Under the pieces are notes generated by a model that saw only the letters and a program-made list of their open reading frames with translations, had not been told where the DNA came from and searched no databases. A program made the translations under genes and the position numbers. Positions 20,958 through 31,065 of a stretch of 64,000 nucleotides of DNA are shown in pieces. The first letter of the stretch is position 1; the number at the start of each line of letters is the position of its first letter. Source of the stretch: Viola odorata (lineage: Eukaryota; Streptophyta; Magnoliopsida; Malpighiales; Violaceae); contig OY829539.1 of the NCBI GenBank assembly GCA_963691705.1, forward strand, positions 2,606,501 through 2,670,500, given 5' to 3'.

Positions 20958-22249
20958 CTGCTGGCACAGAATGGACTTCTGAGGGATTAAGGCGGAGCAC
21001 AAGAATTAGATCGAGACCTTTGGAGTATTGGAGGGGGGAAAGATTTCTATATGGACCTATTCATGATAGTGAGTACTTTTTCCTTTGCATTTTCTTTACC
21101 AGATTTTTTTTCTTCCATTTAGGGTACTTGTATCTAGTTTTACTGGTTTTGAATCTTCCTACAAATTGATACCCTCTAGTGTCGTAGATGTTTTATTGAA
21201 AGAATGCCTTTTGTTTCTGTTAGTGGCCAAACGTTGTCCATGGTTCGTTATAAATCGTGGTTTTGCAAATGGATGACCATAATTAATTGTTTGAAGGTTT
21301 AGCCAAGATGCTCGTGGTCGGTTTAGTAAATTGAGTGGCCATGTCAATTTTAGAGAGAGATTTGACCTTAGACCTTATATGGATCCCAGGTACCATTCTT
21401 GATTTTTCATTATGAACGATTTCCATTAGAGAGAAATATTGAATATTTTTTCCTTTTTTAGTTTTAGATCTGTCATTCTTTGCCCCCCTCCTTTTATATG
21501 GTTATTGCAGCAAGTCTGGCATATAATGTTCCTGAAGCAGCACAAAATGCAATAATTTCTGACTTAATAATTCTTTTCTGTCGTTAGGAATGCTATGTAG
21601 GGCCTGAACCCAAGATTTAGCCTTTCATGATTTGATACCACTTTACTGGAGCTAATTTCCATTGCTTGCCTGGATTTTTGAAGTCAACCTAAGCTGAAAT
21701 TATATATCATGGGAATCAATTTCTTTTCTCCTATGGAATTTTAGGCCCTATTTTTCCAGCCTGAGTATTGAAGGTTGTATGTGATGCTTACTTCTTAGTG
21801 AAGGGAAGGGATGCAATTGGGTAGATAATTTGTGTTGATAACCTTTATTATATTATAGGGCTTGAAAACGACATGCAGCTAAAGGTTTATTGTAATGTGG
21901 TGTTATACATTTATTGTCTCTAGAAAGAAAATAGAACAAGGGTGGGGGGATGTTCTTGAAAGACATGGTTTTGGATATTCTATGTCTCTGATCGATAGTT
22001 AGCTACTTGCATTTATAATTTCTTACAAAGCTCTCTTCATAAGTAGCTACTCACTATTCCATTGATATCATTTAGAAGTTAATTACTCGACTAAATTGTA
22101 TTTGTGGTTCAGGTTTGGCAACTGTGATTGGGATTAAAAAGTACAAGACTTCAAAGAAGGATAGAAAAGATGGAAACCGCGACATTGTTGTGGAGTCTTT
22201 TGTCTCTGATAAATACCAGAATCTCGTCAAACTAGCTATTTTGCATTAA
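20958..22249 (+). pseudogene. CENPC: CENP-C 3' fragment captured by the Pack-MULE (last two exons)
   Basis: Exon 1 (20958-21068) follows a TTCATAG acceptor and encodes [20 protein letters not shown] and then [16 protein letters not shown]. Exon 2 (22113-22249) follows a TTCAG acceptor and encodes SLATVIGIKKYKTSKK through to ESFVSDKYQNLVKLAILH and TAA. The donor is GTGAGT, intron phases agree, and there is no internal stop. [14 protein letters not shown] fits the CENP-C motif, the segment that binds the CENP-A nucleosome at kinetochores, and the frame runs to the natural plant CENP-C terminus. The upstream 90% of the gene is missing. Whether any transcript or chimeric protein is made is unknown. 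Confidence 0.88.
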
Positions 22250-22639
22250 GATGACTTTGATTTGATACTTTTGAACTGGCAAGGGTCCTCTACATGCTGT
22301 CGGCGCCATATTTCTCGCTGATATATCAGCTTAGTTATTCAGCTTCTTTGCTCTGTAGTTTCTATAGCTCGTTTAGATGTTCATGATGCAGCTAGTGTAA
22401 AATGAGTTTTCATCTACACATCCTGTGTATTTGGTGCTCTTAGAGATGATTTGTGTTTTCCATCTTCAAGCTTGCAATGATACAAATAGAACTCACTCTC
22501 AATGTTAATTATCGTTATATTGTGCATAAACTTGCCCTCTTGTAAGACTTGCTTTCTACCTTTTAAGCATTGTAAAATTATCTTCTTGGGGTATAGTTTT
22601 AGATTTTTAAAGAGCCAAACACGCATTTTTTTATAGTAG

Positions 22640-22780
22640 TTCTAATTGAAACAGTCTGGGATCTTACGAAAAACTCATGGGAGTATGTTGCCAGCCGTGA
22701 AGACTACATTTCTGATCTACAAAGCAATTTCCAACCCTTGCAAATGGAAAATGATGGACTCGAGAAAAGGAAGGTTGTAT
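22640..22780 (+). pseudogene. Possible coiled-coil fragment of a CC-NBS-LRR gene
   Basis: One open stretch reads TVWDLTKNSWEYVASREDYI, then SDLQSNFQPLQMEND and GLEKRK. The W...YI..L..N...L pattern resembles the N-terminal coiled coil of RPS5-type resistance proteins. It is too short for certainty and no NB-ARC motif follows. If correct, it is a third host fragment in the Pack-MULE. Confidence 0.3.
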
Positions 22781-22978
22781 GTTTAATGCTTCATCAATCC
22801 TAAAATGAACTCTATACCATCTTCTTAATTAAAAGTACAAAGATCGTAGCAGTGAACGAATATGATTCAACATTGCAATGCATCTCAAAACAGCTAGTTG
22901 AGTATGAGCAGATCGAAGCAGCGAGGACCCAAAATCACACTTATACGCGTTCGTATCGTATCACCTTAATAACAATGC

Positions 22979-24253
22979 TCATTTGTAGGTTCCCATGCCC
23001 ACACCGATATCTCTACCATACGGCAGGAAGCTTTCCCGGGCATTGGAGTAGCAAACATAGTAAAATGAGGATATTATGGCGGTGAAAAAGGTGAAAGCTG
23101 CACCGGCTGCAAAAACTCCCTTTCTCAGTGTCGCACAATTAATGGTTTCTACGAAGACCTTATGGTACTTGGTATGGTATGCATTCCTCACTGAACCTAC
23201 CAACAAACATATTGCCGCAATGAAGAAAAACAACCTGGGAGAGACAATTGGAAAGGTTAGATCAGTTATTTAGTCTGATTGCTACGAAAATGTAAAGGGA
23301 TTGGGAATTAAGTTTCCGTCAACGGGGCTCACAAAGGAAAACCACTACTCAACTTAGACCCAAAACAACAGTTGGTAGTACTGAGGTGAGGAAGTTCTGT
23401 GCTATGTGTACACTCTAAAGATCAAATATAGCTATTTCCGTAGCAGTGGTAATTCAACTCACAACCATATAACAGAAAGGCTAATTGATACAGAAGATCT
23501 CATCTACTACCTAGATCTGGTGTCTTCAAAACAAAGTGTCGGTTGCACTTTCAATAAATAGATCTGACAATAGACTATCACTATGTAAAAAAAGAAAACA
23601 TGATTTATACTTAGATCTGCTACTTTTTTACTCCACTGTGATTACAAATATCATTTCTTATTACACAGATTGCACGCCATCATGATACGGGAAGATCAAA
23701 ACCTACAGGTCTTCAATGTGTTGTCTAAAGTTCCCACAATCAAGCAAATTAAAAAAGCACCATCACATCTACATGAACAAACTCAGATACCACATAAGCA
23801 ATACTCAAGCAAATCCAATGCGCGGATATCGTTCCACTAGCTTTCTTCAACACGCAAATACAAACACATTGACTACGTAACTCATGAGAAATCCCAGATT
23901 CATTTTCGATTGGTTTAAGTTCAACTAGGGTTTTAGTCCATTTGTCCTTTCAATAAGGTTTCTCACCACCAAAATGGAACAGAACACCCAAAATTGACGG
24001 ACCCAGAAAAACCATCAGTAAGTATCCAATTAGCAGAACCAAGTATTGCCCAGAAACGCATAAAGCACATTAACAGAAATCACCAAAAAAGATAGCACAA
24101 CAGCGTGGTTTGCTTAAGAAGAAGAAGAAGAAAGAGAACAGAAGAGAAGTGACTGCTACTTACAGCGCTTCTCCTCGGCTCAGCAGCAACAGCCAAAGAA
24201 AACGTAATGAGATCGAGTATGAAGACTGTACTCAACACCAGCTTTGATGCCAT
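22979..24253 (-). pseudogene. DUF1218 family gene fragment captured by the Pack-MULE (middle missing)
   Basis: The first exon (24253 down to 24164) encodes MASKLVLSTVFILDLITFSL and AVAAEPRRSA, with a GTAAGT donor. The last exon (23234 down to 22979) follows a CTCCCAG acceptor and encodes FFFIAAICLLVGSVRNAYHT, TLRKGVFAAGAAFTFFTAII and a GVGMGTYK end with TGA. These are the conserved N-terminal and C-terminal parts of plant DUF1218 membrane proteins, a family linked to secondary wall and vascular patterning. The middle part, normally with a YGVGAFLFL-type segment, is not in the 930-bp gap. It is oriented opposite to the CENP-C piece and starts close to the right terminal repeat. Confidence 0.8.
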
Positions 24254-24396
24254 GGGCTAGAGTTAGGCCCAGGCGGCTTGCTTGACGAGGCGGTTGCGTA
24301 TGGAGGGAAGAAGGGAGGAGGTCTCTAACGAACGATGCGGAGATGGTGAATGAAGCGAAGGAAGCGTGTGGAGAGTGGAGACGGAGAGAAGTTGCA

Positions 24397-24547
24397 GAAG
24401 AGGGAAAGAAAAGTTGCAGCGTCGTTTGATAAGGAAAAGGAAAGGGAAAGTGAGCTGTAAAAAAAATACATGTGTCACATTTTCATTGGTTGGGGTATGA
24501 CATCTCACACTGTGAGATGTCATCCCCGGAACACCCAAGAATTTCTC
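24397..24547 (-). repeat. Pack-MULE terminal inverted repeat, right
   Basis: Inverted match to 20204-20355. It keeps the same palindrome with a one-base spacer (C instead of GG). Confidence 0.9.
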
Positions 24548-24556
24548 CTTTTAAAC
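24548..24556. repeat. Target site duplication, right (Pack-MULE)
   Basis: CTTTTAAAC, identical to 20195-20203. Its TTTTAAA is a possible TATA-like element for the LEA gene. Confidence 0.9.
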
Positions 24557-24653
24557 AACCCGGAACTCATCCTCAGTCTATGATATATGCGTACAAAAGA
24601 AAACACAACACGCTAGAAAAAATACCAATCTGAAGAAATAGAAAAACAGAGCA

Positions 24654-27080
24654 ATGGCTTCTGAGAAAGCAAGCAGAGAGCACATCTATCGCACTGACCA
24701 GAGCAGCAATGAGATGGAGCGCAAGTTCGAGTCTCTTGCTGACAAAGTGAAAGAGGCGGTAGATGAAGGGAAGGGAAGGGATGTCAGTGTGGCGAAAGTT
24801 GAGGTGAGGTTTGGTGATCAAGGAGTGAAAGGTGGCTCAAAAATGGTTCATGAAACAGACCATCAGCAGCAGCAGCAGCAACAACACCAACGACCTTCTC
24901 TTGAAGAAATTTCAAAGATGAGGGAAGTGGCTCAGCAGAATTCCATGGATATCCTCAGAGGAGCAGAGGAGAGATACCAGAAGGCGAAACAACAGGGGAA
25001 CCATGGATCAGTGCCTGCAAAAGAACAAGGGAGCAGAGCAATGGAGGGTGCAGGAGCAAAGGCGAGTCAGGGATTAGGTGCTGCAAAAGAACAGGGAATC
25101 CGAACAATAGAAGCTGCACAACAGAAGGCGAGTCAAGGATTTGGTGCTGCAAAAGAACAGGGTAGTCAAGCAATGGAAGCTGCAAGAGAAAAGACGAGCC
25201 AAGGATTAGGCGCTGCGAAGGAACGTGCGAGCCAAAACTTAGAAGCTGCGAAGGAAAAGACAAGTCAAGGATTAGGCGCTGCCAAGGAAAATGTGGCAGG
25301 AACAGCAGAGCAAGCAAAAGAACTGCCAAGAGGACAACAGAGTATCTAGCAGAGAGTGGGCAAGGCGCTAAAGAGACTGCTGCAGATTATACAGGGAGAG
25401 CAAGGGATTACACTGCCGAGAAGGCAGCACAGGCTAAAGAAACTGTTCTTGGAGGGGCTAAGAACACCACAGAGTACGTAGCAGAGAAGGGGCAAGGCGC
25501 GAAGGACACTGCCGTAGAGTATACTTGGAGAGCAAAAGATTACACAGCTGAGAAGGCTGGGCAGGGGGCGGAAAAAGCTACACAAGCAAAAGATACTGTT
25601 GTTGAAGGAGCTAAGAACACAACAGGGTATGTAGCAGAGAAAGGGCAAGGCGTGAAGGAGACTGCTCTAGATTACACAGGGAGAGCGAAAGATACTGTTG
25701 TTGAAGGAGCTAAGAAGACAACAGGGTGTGTGATAGAGAAGGGGCAGGGTGCGAAAGAGACTCTTGTTGAAGGGGATAAGAAGATAACAGGATATGTGGC
25801 AGAGAAGGGACAAGAATTGAAAGAGACTGCTGTGGACTATACCGTGAAAGCTAAAGATTACACGGTGGAGAAGGCAGTCCTAGCTAAGGACAAGACGGTA
25901 AAGGTGGCCGTGGATTCTTCCAACAGGGCCGTGGCTGCAGGGTGGACTGCAGCTCATTACACTACGGAGAAAACAGTGGAAGGGACCAAGGCTGCGGCGA
26001 GGAAGGCTCAGGAAGTGGCAGGGTATGCTGGGCAGAAGACTGCTGAGGTGGCGAGCAAGTCTTTGGGCACTGCTAAGGATGCCGCAGCTGCTACTGGGGA
26101 GACTTTGAAGGAGTATACTGCTAGGAAGAAAGAGGAAGCTCAAAGAGAATTGGAAGCCAGAGAGGCAGCTGAGGAACTGGTATGTAATGCTTTTACCAAT
26201 TATTAGTAGCTGAAATTACAATTTGTCTTCATTTTCGAACTTGTTGCCTAATATAGTGGATGTGTTTGTTTGTCTGTGTAGACAGAGAAATGCATTGTAG
26301 TTCTTATGGTAATATTGCTGACTAATATAGTCATTATGATGTGGATTAGCCTAAGGATCAGCTTATGGTGATTTTTCTTTCTAGGGTCCTTGGAATGTTG
26401 AGATGATGGAACTTAGTCTAGGTTGAATTTCTATTGGTATGAGAATTGATTACCCACTTGAGAATCTTGATTGCATTTTCAAGTTGTAGAGGGAGCGGAG
26501 CTAAATCTATGATGGAAAATTAGGATGAAGGTTCTGCAATGTTTAGCTGTTTTTCTACTTGAAGGGATATGTGTGTGTAATTTGGGCAACAAGTGAATAA
26601 GTCAAATTATTGATGTGTGTCCTAATTGAAGGTAATGAGTAGGGTTTCAAATTTCAGGGAGAGGAGTACAAAGAGGAATCACGAGTTCATGCTACTACAG
26701 GAGGAGGAGAATGGAAGAAGAAGCCAACATCTGACAGAGTCGCCACAAAAATCAGCAGCAGAGCAGAAGAAGTGTCCCCGGGACACGCAGGAGGAGAGCA
26801 ACAACAGAGGATCAGCAGCAGCAGCGAGGAAGTCTTGACAGAAGGAGGGGAAGGCGGTGGGGTGCTCCAGGCTGTTGGGGAAACTATAAATGAGATTGCT
26901 CAGACAACCAAAGAGCTTCTGCTCGGAAAGGGTGAGGTTGGAACGCAGCCACATCCACCACAGGAGAGTTCTGGTGGATATGGCGTAAGCCAGACTAAGC
27001 ATGACATTGGTATTGGCATTGGCATTGGCATTGGCATTGGCATTGCAGGGGAAAAGGAAGGAGCAGAAAGGGGAAAATAA
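24654..27080 (+). pseudogene. Seed LEA protein gene (SBP65/LEA_4-like), one frameshift
   Basis: Exon 1 is 24654-26179, the intron 26180-26657 (GTATGT...TTTCAG), exon 2 26658-27080. Start MASEKASREHIY; about 650 residues if read through. Features in order: His/Gln-rich run near residue 70; about five copies of a 17-18-residue repeat (SQGLGAAKEQG type); repeats of GQGAKETA-DYT-RAKDYTAEKA; the conserved block AAGWTAAHYTTEKTVEGTKA; EYTARKKEEAQRELEAREAA; and exon 2's GGVLQAVGETINEIAQTTKE. The last two blocks are typical of SBP65-like seed proteins, hydrophilic and disordered, which protect cells during desiccation. Near 25320 one A appears lost (AAAAGAACTGCC), giving a stop at 25347-25349; downstream coding is intact. 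This may be a true mutation or an assembly error. A (ATTGGC)n run encodes a Gly-Ile tail. Confidence 0.8.
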
Positions 27081-27647
27081 AACTAAATGACAAATGTTGG
27101 GCTGCTGGGTTTTGTAGAATCACTTTGAGTATATGAAACTTGTGTTTTTTTGCCTCTTTTTTTGGTTATATTCCAGGATCATGTTTTAGTTGTAGCAGCA
27201 GTGGTACTTGTTGATAGCTGCTTGCTGTTTTCTTGTCTGGATTTACGGCTAATAAGACTTCGCCCTATAAAAGTCTGGGTTGCACATTTGGTGATGTACT
27301 TACTAATTTCTCTCGTCCTGGTTATGTGAGAATTGAGAAATTCAGGAATTGGATGGTTAGGTGTGTGATTATGTGGCTGCATGAGCTAATAAGAACTATC
27401 TGCCTTGATAGAGCACATTCTTCATGACCAGTGAGGAAAATCTAGGAATATCTGAAAACAAATCATATTTGTTACCTAACTCAAACTTCAATTTTGTTTA
27501 CATCAGAACAACTAGTAATTCACCAGAACTTATCCTACTTCTAACCTGAACCAGGTTCTTGGTCTTAAAGATCTAAATGGAGAGAGAACCGTAAAACAAG
27601 CCTTTCTTATCAGGCACTTCTTTTCAGGAGAGAAGAAAACGGAAAGA
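27081..27647. other. Spacer between LEA and phospholipase genes
   Basis: Should hold the LEA 3' untranslated region and the phospholipase promoter and leader. No specific motif stands out. Confidence 0.5.
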
Positions 27648-29083
27648 ATGATGGGAAGCATCGCCAGAAGATGGAGGGTGCTGAGCGGGCAGGATAACTG
27701 GAAGAACTTACTGGACCCTCTGGACAATGATCTCCGGCGATACCTCCTTCATTATGGTGCTATGGCTCAGGCCACCTATGATCCTTTCAACTCAGAAAAG
27801 GCATCCAAATATGCAGGGGATAGCCGTTACGCGATGGGTGATCTGTTCTCCAGGGTTGGTTTAAGGATTGCCAATCCTTTTAAGTATAAACCTGTCAAGT
27901 ACTTCTATGCAACTTCGAGAGCTCCAGTCCCTGAATGCTTTATCTTGAAGTCCTTGTCAAGGGAGGCATGGTGTAAGGAATCAAACTGGATGGGGTATAT
28001 TGCGGTGGCTACCGATGAGGGAGCGATGGAGCTGGGGCGGAGGGATATACTCGTTGCTTGGCGAGGAACGGTACAGGCTCTCGAATGGATTTCTGATTTC
28101 GAGTTCCCTTTGGTATCAGCTTCTGAGATACTAGGTGCAGCTAAGAATCCTCTGGTGCACAGGGGTTGGCTATCCATTTATACTTCAGATGATGCAAGAT
28201 CTCCATACAACAAAACCAGCGCCAGGCACCAGGTATTCCACATGATCACTCGTTTCCTTTTCTGAATTGAGACTTGTTAAAATCACACTAATATTAAGTT
28301 GTGCATGCATTAATGAACTTGTAGTTCGGTCATATGAGCAGGAAAAGCTAGGTTTGAAGTTTGAGTTATTTCTGAGCCGAAAAAGATAACTGAACTGCGC
28401 ATATGATTCGTAGACACAACTGTCAATTGAAGGACAGCTCATTAGCATTGGCATCTGGTTCTTGTCAGGTTCTTGAAGAATTAAAGCACCTAGTGGAGAG
28501 TTTGGAAGATGAGGAAATAAGCATAACAGTAGCTGGGCATAGCTTAGGCGCAGCGCTTGCAACTCTTAATGCAGTTGACATTGTTGCAAATGGGATCAAC
28601 AAGAAGAAAAGGGAGAACCACAACGGCTGCCCAGTCACAGCCTTTGCGTTTGCCAGCCCACGCGTGGGAGATGTGAACTTCAAGGATTTGTTTCAATCTC
28701 TGGAGGACATTCGTCTTTTAAGGGTAAGGAATGTTCCAGACATCGTCCCGGATTATCCACTGAAGCAAGAATACGCAGATGTAGGAGAAGAGCTGGAGAT
28801 CGATACCCAAAAATCGAAGTACTTGAAAACATCAGGAGCATTTGCAAGCTGGCATAACTCAGAGGTGTACATGCATGGAATTGCAGGAACACAAGGGAGT
28901 AAAATGGAGTTTCATTTGGAGTGTGAGAAGGACATTGCATTAGTGAACAAATCATTGGATGCTCTGAAGGATAAGTACTTGGTGCCCACATCCTGGTGGT
29001 GCGAAAAGCGCAAGGGGATGGTCCAACAGAGTGATGGATCATGGAAGCTCCAAGATCATGAAGATGGGACAGACACTAAATGA
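27648..29083 (+). CDS. Class II (DAD1-like) phospholipase A1
   Basis: Two exons, 27648-28232 and 28469-29083, joined in frame between GTATTC and TTGTCAG; 399 residues. The first of two ATGs is used, though MGSIARRW from 27651 may be the real start. A lipase_3 domain shows the nucleophile elbow GHSLGAALA with Ser at about residue 220, Asp in RNVPDIVP at about 286, and His in the [11 protein letters not shown] segment, completing the Ser-Asp-His triad. HRGW and the N-terminal [18 protein letters not shown] match PLA1-II proteins. There is no transit peptide, which fits the cytosolic class II. It would release sn-1 fatty acids from phospholipids. The gene looks intact. Confidence 0.88.
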
Positions 29084-29313
29084 ATGGTGAAGTACATGAA
29101 AATGCTAAAAGAAATAAGTGTACAAGTAAAATTTGTTCCTGTCATTGAACTCAAATCAATACATAGAATGCCATTTGAAAAGAACTGTCTATCAAAACAA
29201 TACATAGAATCAGGGACGGATCCGGCCAGGGCAGCTCACTCTAGCCAATCAAAAAAAAAAATTTATTTAATTGAATGAGAATATTAATTTCCTAAGCAAC
29301 ATTAAACATAAAT

Positions 29314-29392
29314 GTTAGGATGGTTGATTTGGTAAGGCACTAAATTTTAGAAATCAATGTCAGAGGGTGTGCGTTCAAATCCCACTTCTAAC
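29314..29392 (+). pseudogene. tRNA-Leu-like pseudogene inside hAT-like element 2
   Basis: 79 nt starting GTTAGGATGG and ending TTCTAAC, so the acceptor stem can pair (7 bp, one G-U). The T-loop region GCGTTCAAATCCCAC has a good B box. The AAGGC and the long variable arm with AGAGGGTGT resemble nuclear tRNA-Leu. The D arm and anticodon region are degenerate and one T-stem pair is lost, so it should not be functional. Confidence 0.55.
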
Positions 29393-29605
29393 ACATTTCC
29401 TAAAAGGGTTATGACTAACTCATGGATGTTTTGATATAATCAGAAAAGTTTAAATTAAATTAACTAGATTCTATTTTTCTTTATTTTGAAAAAAAACATT
29501 ATATCTCTCTTTCCACCCTATAAAATAAATTAACATGTATTGATACACGATTGAAATTTATTCCACTTTTGACATTAGTTTTCTTTTCTTTTCTTTTCTT
29601 TTCTG

Positions 29606-29910
29606 GCCATGGACTCATGCATGTTTCTGATAATTAGAAAATTTCAAATTGATTAACTAGATTCTATTTTTCCACCCTATAAAATAAATTAACACGTGTA
29701 CAAATTTATTTATAATATAACCTATCTTGTCCTGAAAATTGAATCTTGTCCTGGAAATTGACAACCGAACTTCCAAGTTCCTGCGTACTTTGGCCATGGA
29801 CTCATGCATGTTTCTGATAATCAAAAAATTTCAAATTGATTAACTAGATTCTATTTTTCCATCCTATAAAATAAATTAACACTTGTACAAATTTATTCAT
29901 AATATAATAT
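29606..29910. repeat. Duplicated ~120-bp segment in hAT-like element 2
   Basis: Two copies (29606-29720 and 29793-29910) share TGGCCATGGACTCATGCATG and the following 95 bp with few differences. A partial third copy lies at 29438-29550. Confidence 0.75.
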
Positions 29911-30517
29911 TTTGACATTAATTATATAAAATAATATTTTATTGATGTATGATAATCTATAATGAATCCTGCAAGCCAAGTTTAAAACTAGAGAAATACA
30001 AATTAGTATTGTTTTCTCATTTCTATGTGCGTCAATGGGTTTGCAATTGCCCCAGGTAATGGCTATTGCAGCCAATATCATTTAGTTCTCTGGTTATTGC
30101 TTCAATGCGTGAACTCTAAGCTTGTTACTTCACTTTGTTTCTGTTTCTTCATTGACAGTAGTAAACTTCCAAGTTCTTAGATGATTAGGGAGAAGAATTG
30201 GATTGCAGCTTGATAAGTTTTGCATGCGTATGTGCTGTAGTGCATTTGTTCCTTGTTGGAGCATATCTTGACAGCTTTCTTAATTGATTAGTATTTTTAT
30301 TGAAATCAAAATGTTACATTGTGTCGTTTTGTATATTATCTTCCAACGATCAATTTGTTATTTAGTAATGGATACAAATACTCTTAAGCATTTTTCCAAT
30401 TTTTCGTTCAGCTCGCTTGTCTTCACTTTAAAATACTAAAAAAAAAAAATCAGGGGCGCTGCCCACGAACCCCCGCCCCCCCTGAATTCAATTCCTGGAT
30501 CCGTCCCTGCATTGAAT

Positions 30518-31065
30518 GTCTATCAAACAAACATTTGCACATACTTTTTTCCATATGTAATACTCAACTCAAGTGTTACAGCACTTTTTTTCCTTACAAA
30601 ACAGAAAAGGACTCCGTTCTATAACTTGAAAAATATGAGATCTACAAGGACATGGGAATGTTCATGACGTCATGTCAGGGTTAGATGTTACACCAACATC
30701 AAATTTTCAGTGGGCATCACATGAAGTTTTCTTTCACATCAAATCAAACAAATTACTACAACAAACAGTTCTTACTGGTTTCATGTGCATATGTGCCTTT
30801 TCTATTTTAATGATGGAGAATTTATACACCCATGTTCTCTTTTTCCTATTGAAAGTGACAAGAGAAAGTCAGCCCAATAATGAAAATCATCCCACTATGT
30901 TAATAGACTATTAGGAACCAAAAAAACACCCTCAACTCTAATAAAGAGTGGATAAAACAAAACAAAACAAAACAGAAAAAAATAAGAAGCAAACATCATG
31001 ATCATCTTAAAAGCAAGAAATCACAAGAAAATCTCATATAGTATATAGGAAAATAACAAAGCAAT
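30518..31065. other. Intergenic, nothing recognised
   Basis: AT-rich, with an (AAAAC)n run near 30955. No gene and no transposon ends seen. Confidence 0.5.

Larger units (their letters stand above)
20204..24547. mobile_element. Pack-MULE (non-autonomous Mutator-like element) carrying host gene fragments
   Basis: Long terminal inverted repeats, nearly identical over about 150 bp (20204-20355 and 24397-24547), start GAGAAATTCTTGGGTG. Weaker similarity extends about 100 bp further inward. A perfect 9-bp duplication CTTTTAAAC flanks the element (20195-20203 and 24548-24556), matching the Mutator superfamily. No transposase is present. The interior holds the last two exons of a CENP-C gene on the plus strand, first and last exons of a DUF1218 gene on the minus strand, and possibly a coiled-coil fragment of a resistance gene. 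It lies about 100 bp upstream of the LEA start codon. Confidence 0.9.
29211..30509. mobile_element. Non-autonomous hAT-like element 2 (1.3 kb)
   Basis: Ends CAGGGACGGATCC at 29211 and GGATCCGTCCCTG at 30509 form a perfect 13-bp inverted repeat. The flanks CATAGAAT (29203-29210) and CATTGAAT (30510-30517) match at 7 of 8, consistent with an aged hAT duplication. There is no transposase. The interior contains a tRNA-Leu-like relic and two to three copies of a 120-bp segment (29606-29720, 29793-29910, partial 29438-29550) built around GATTAACTAGATTCTATTTT. Confidence 0.8.
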
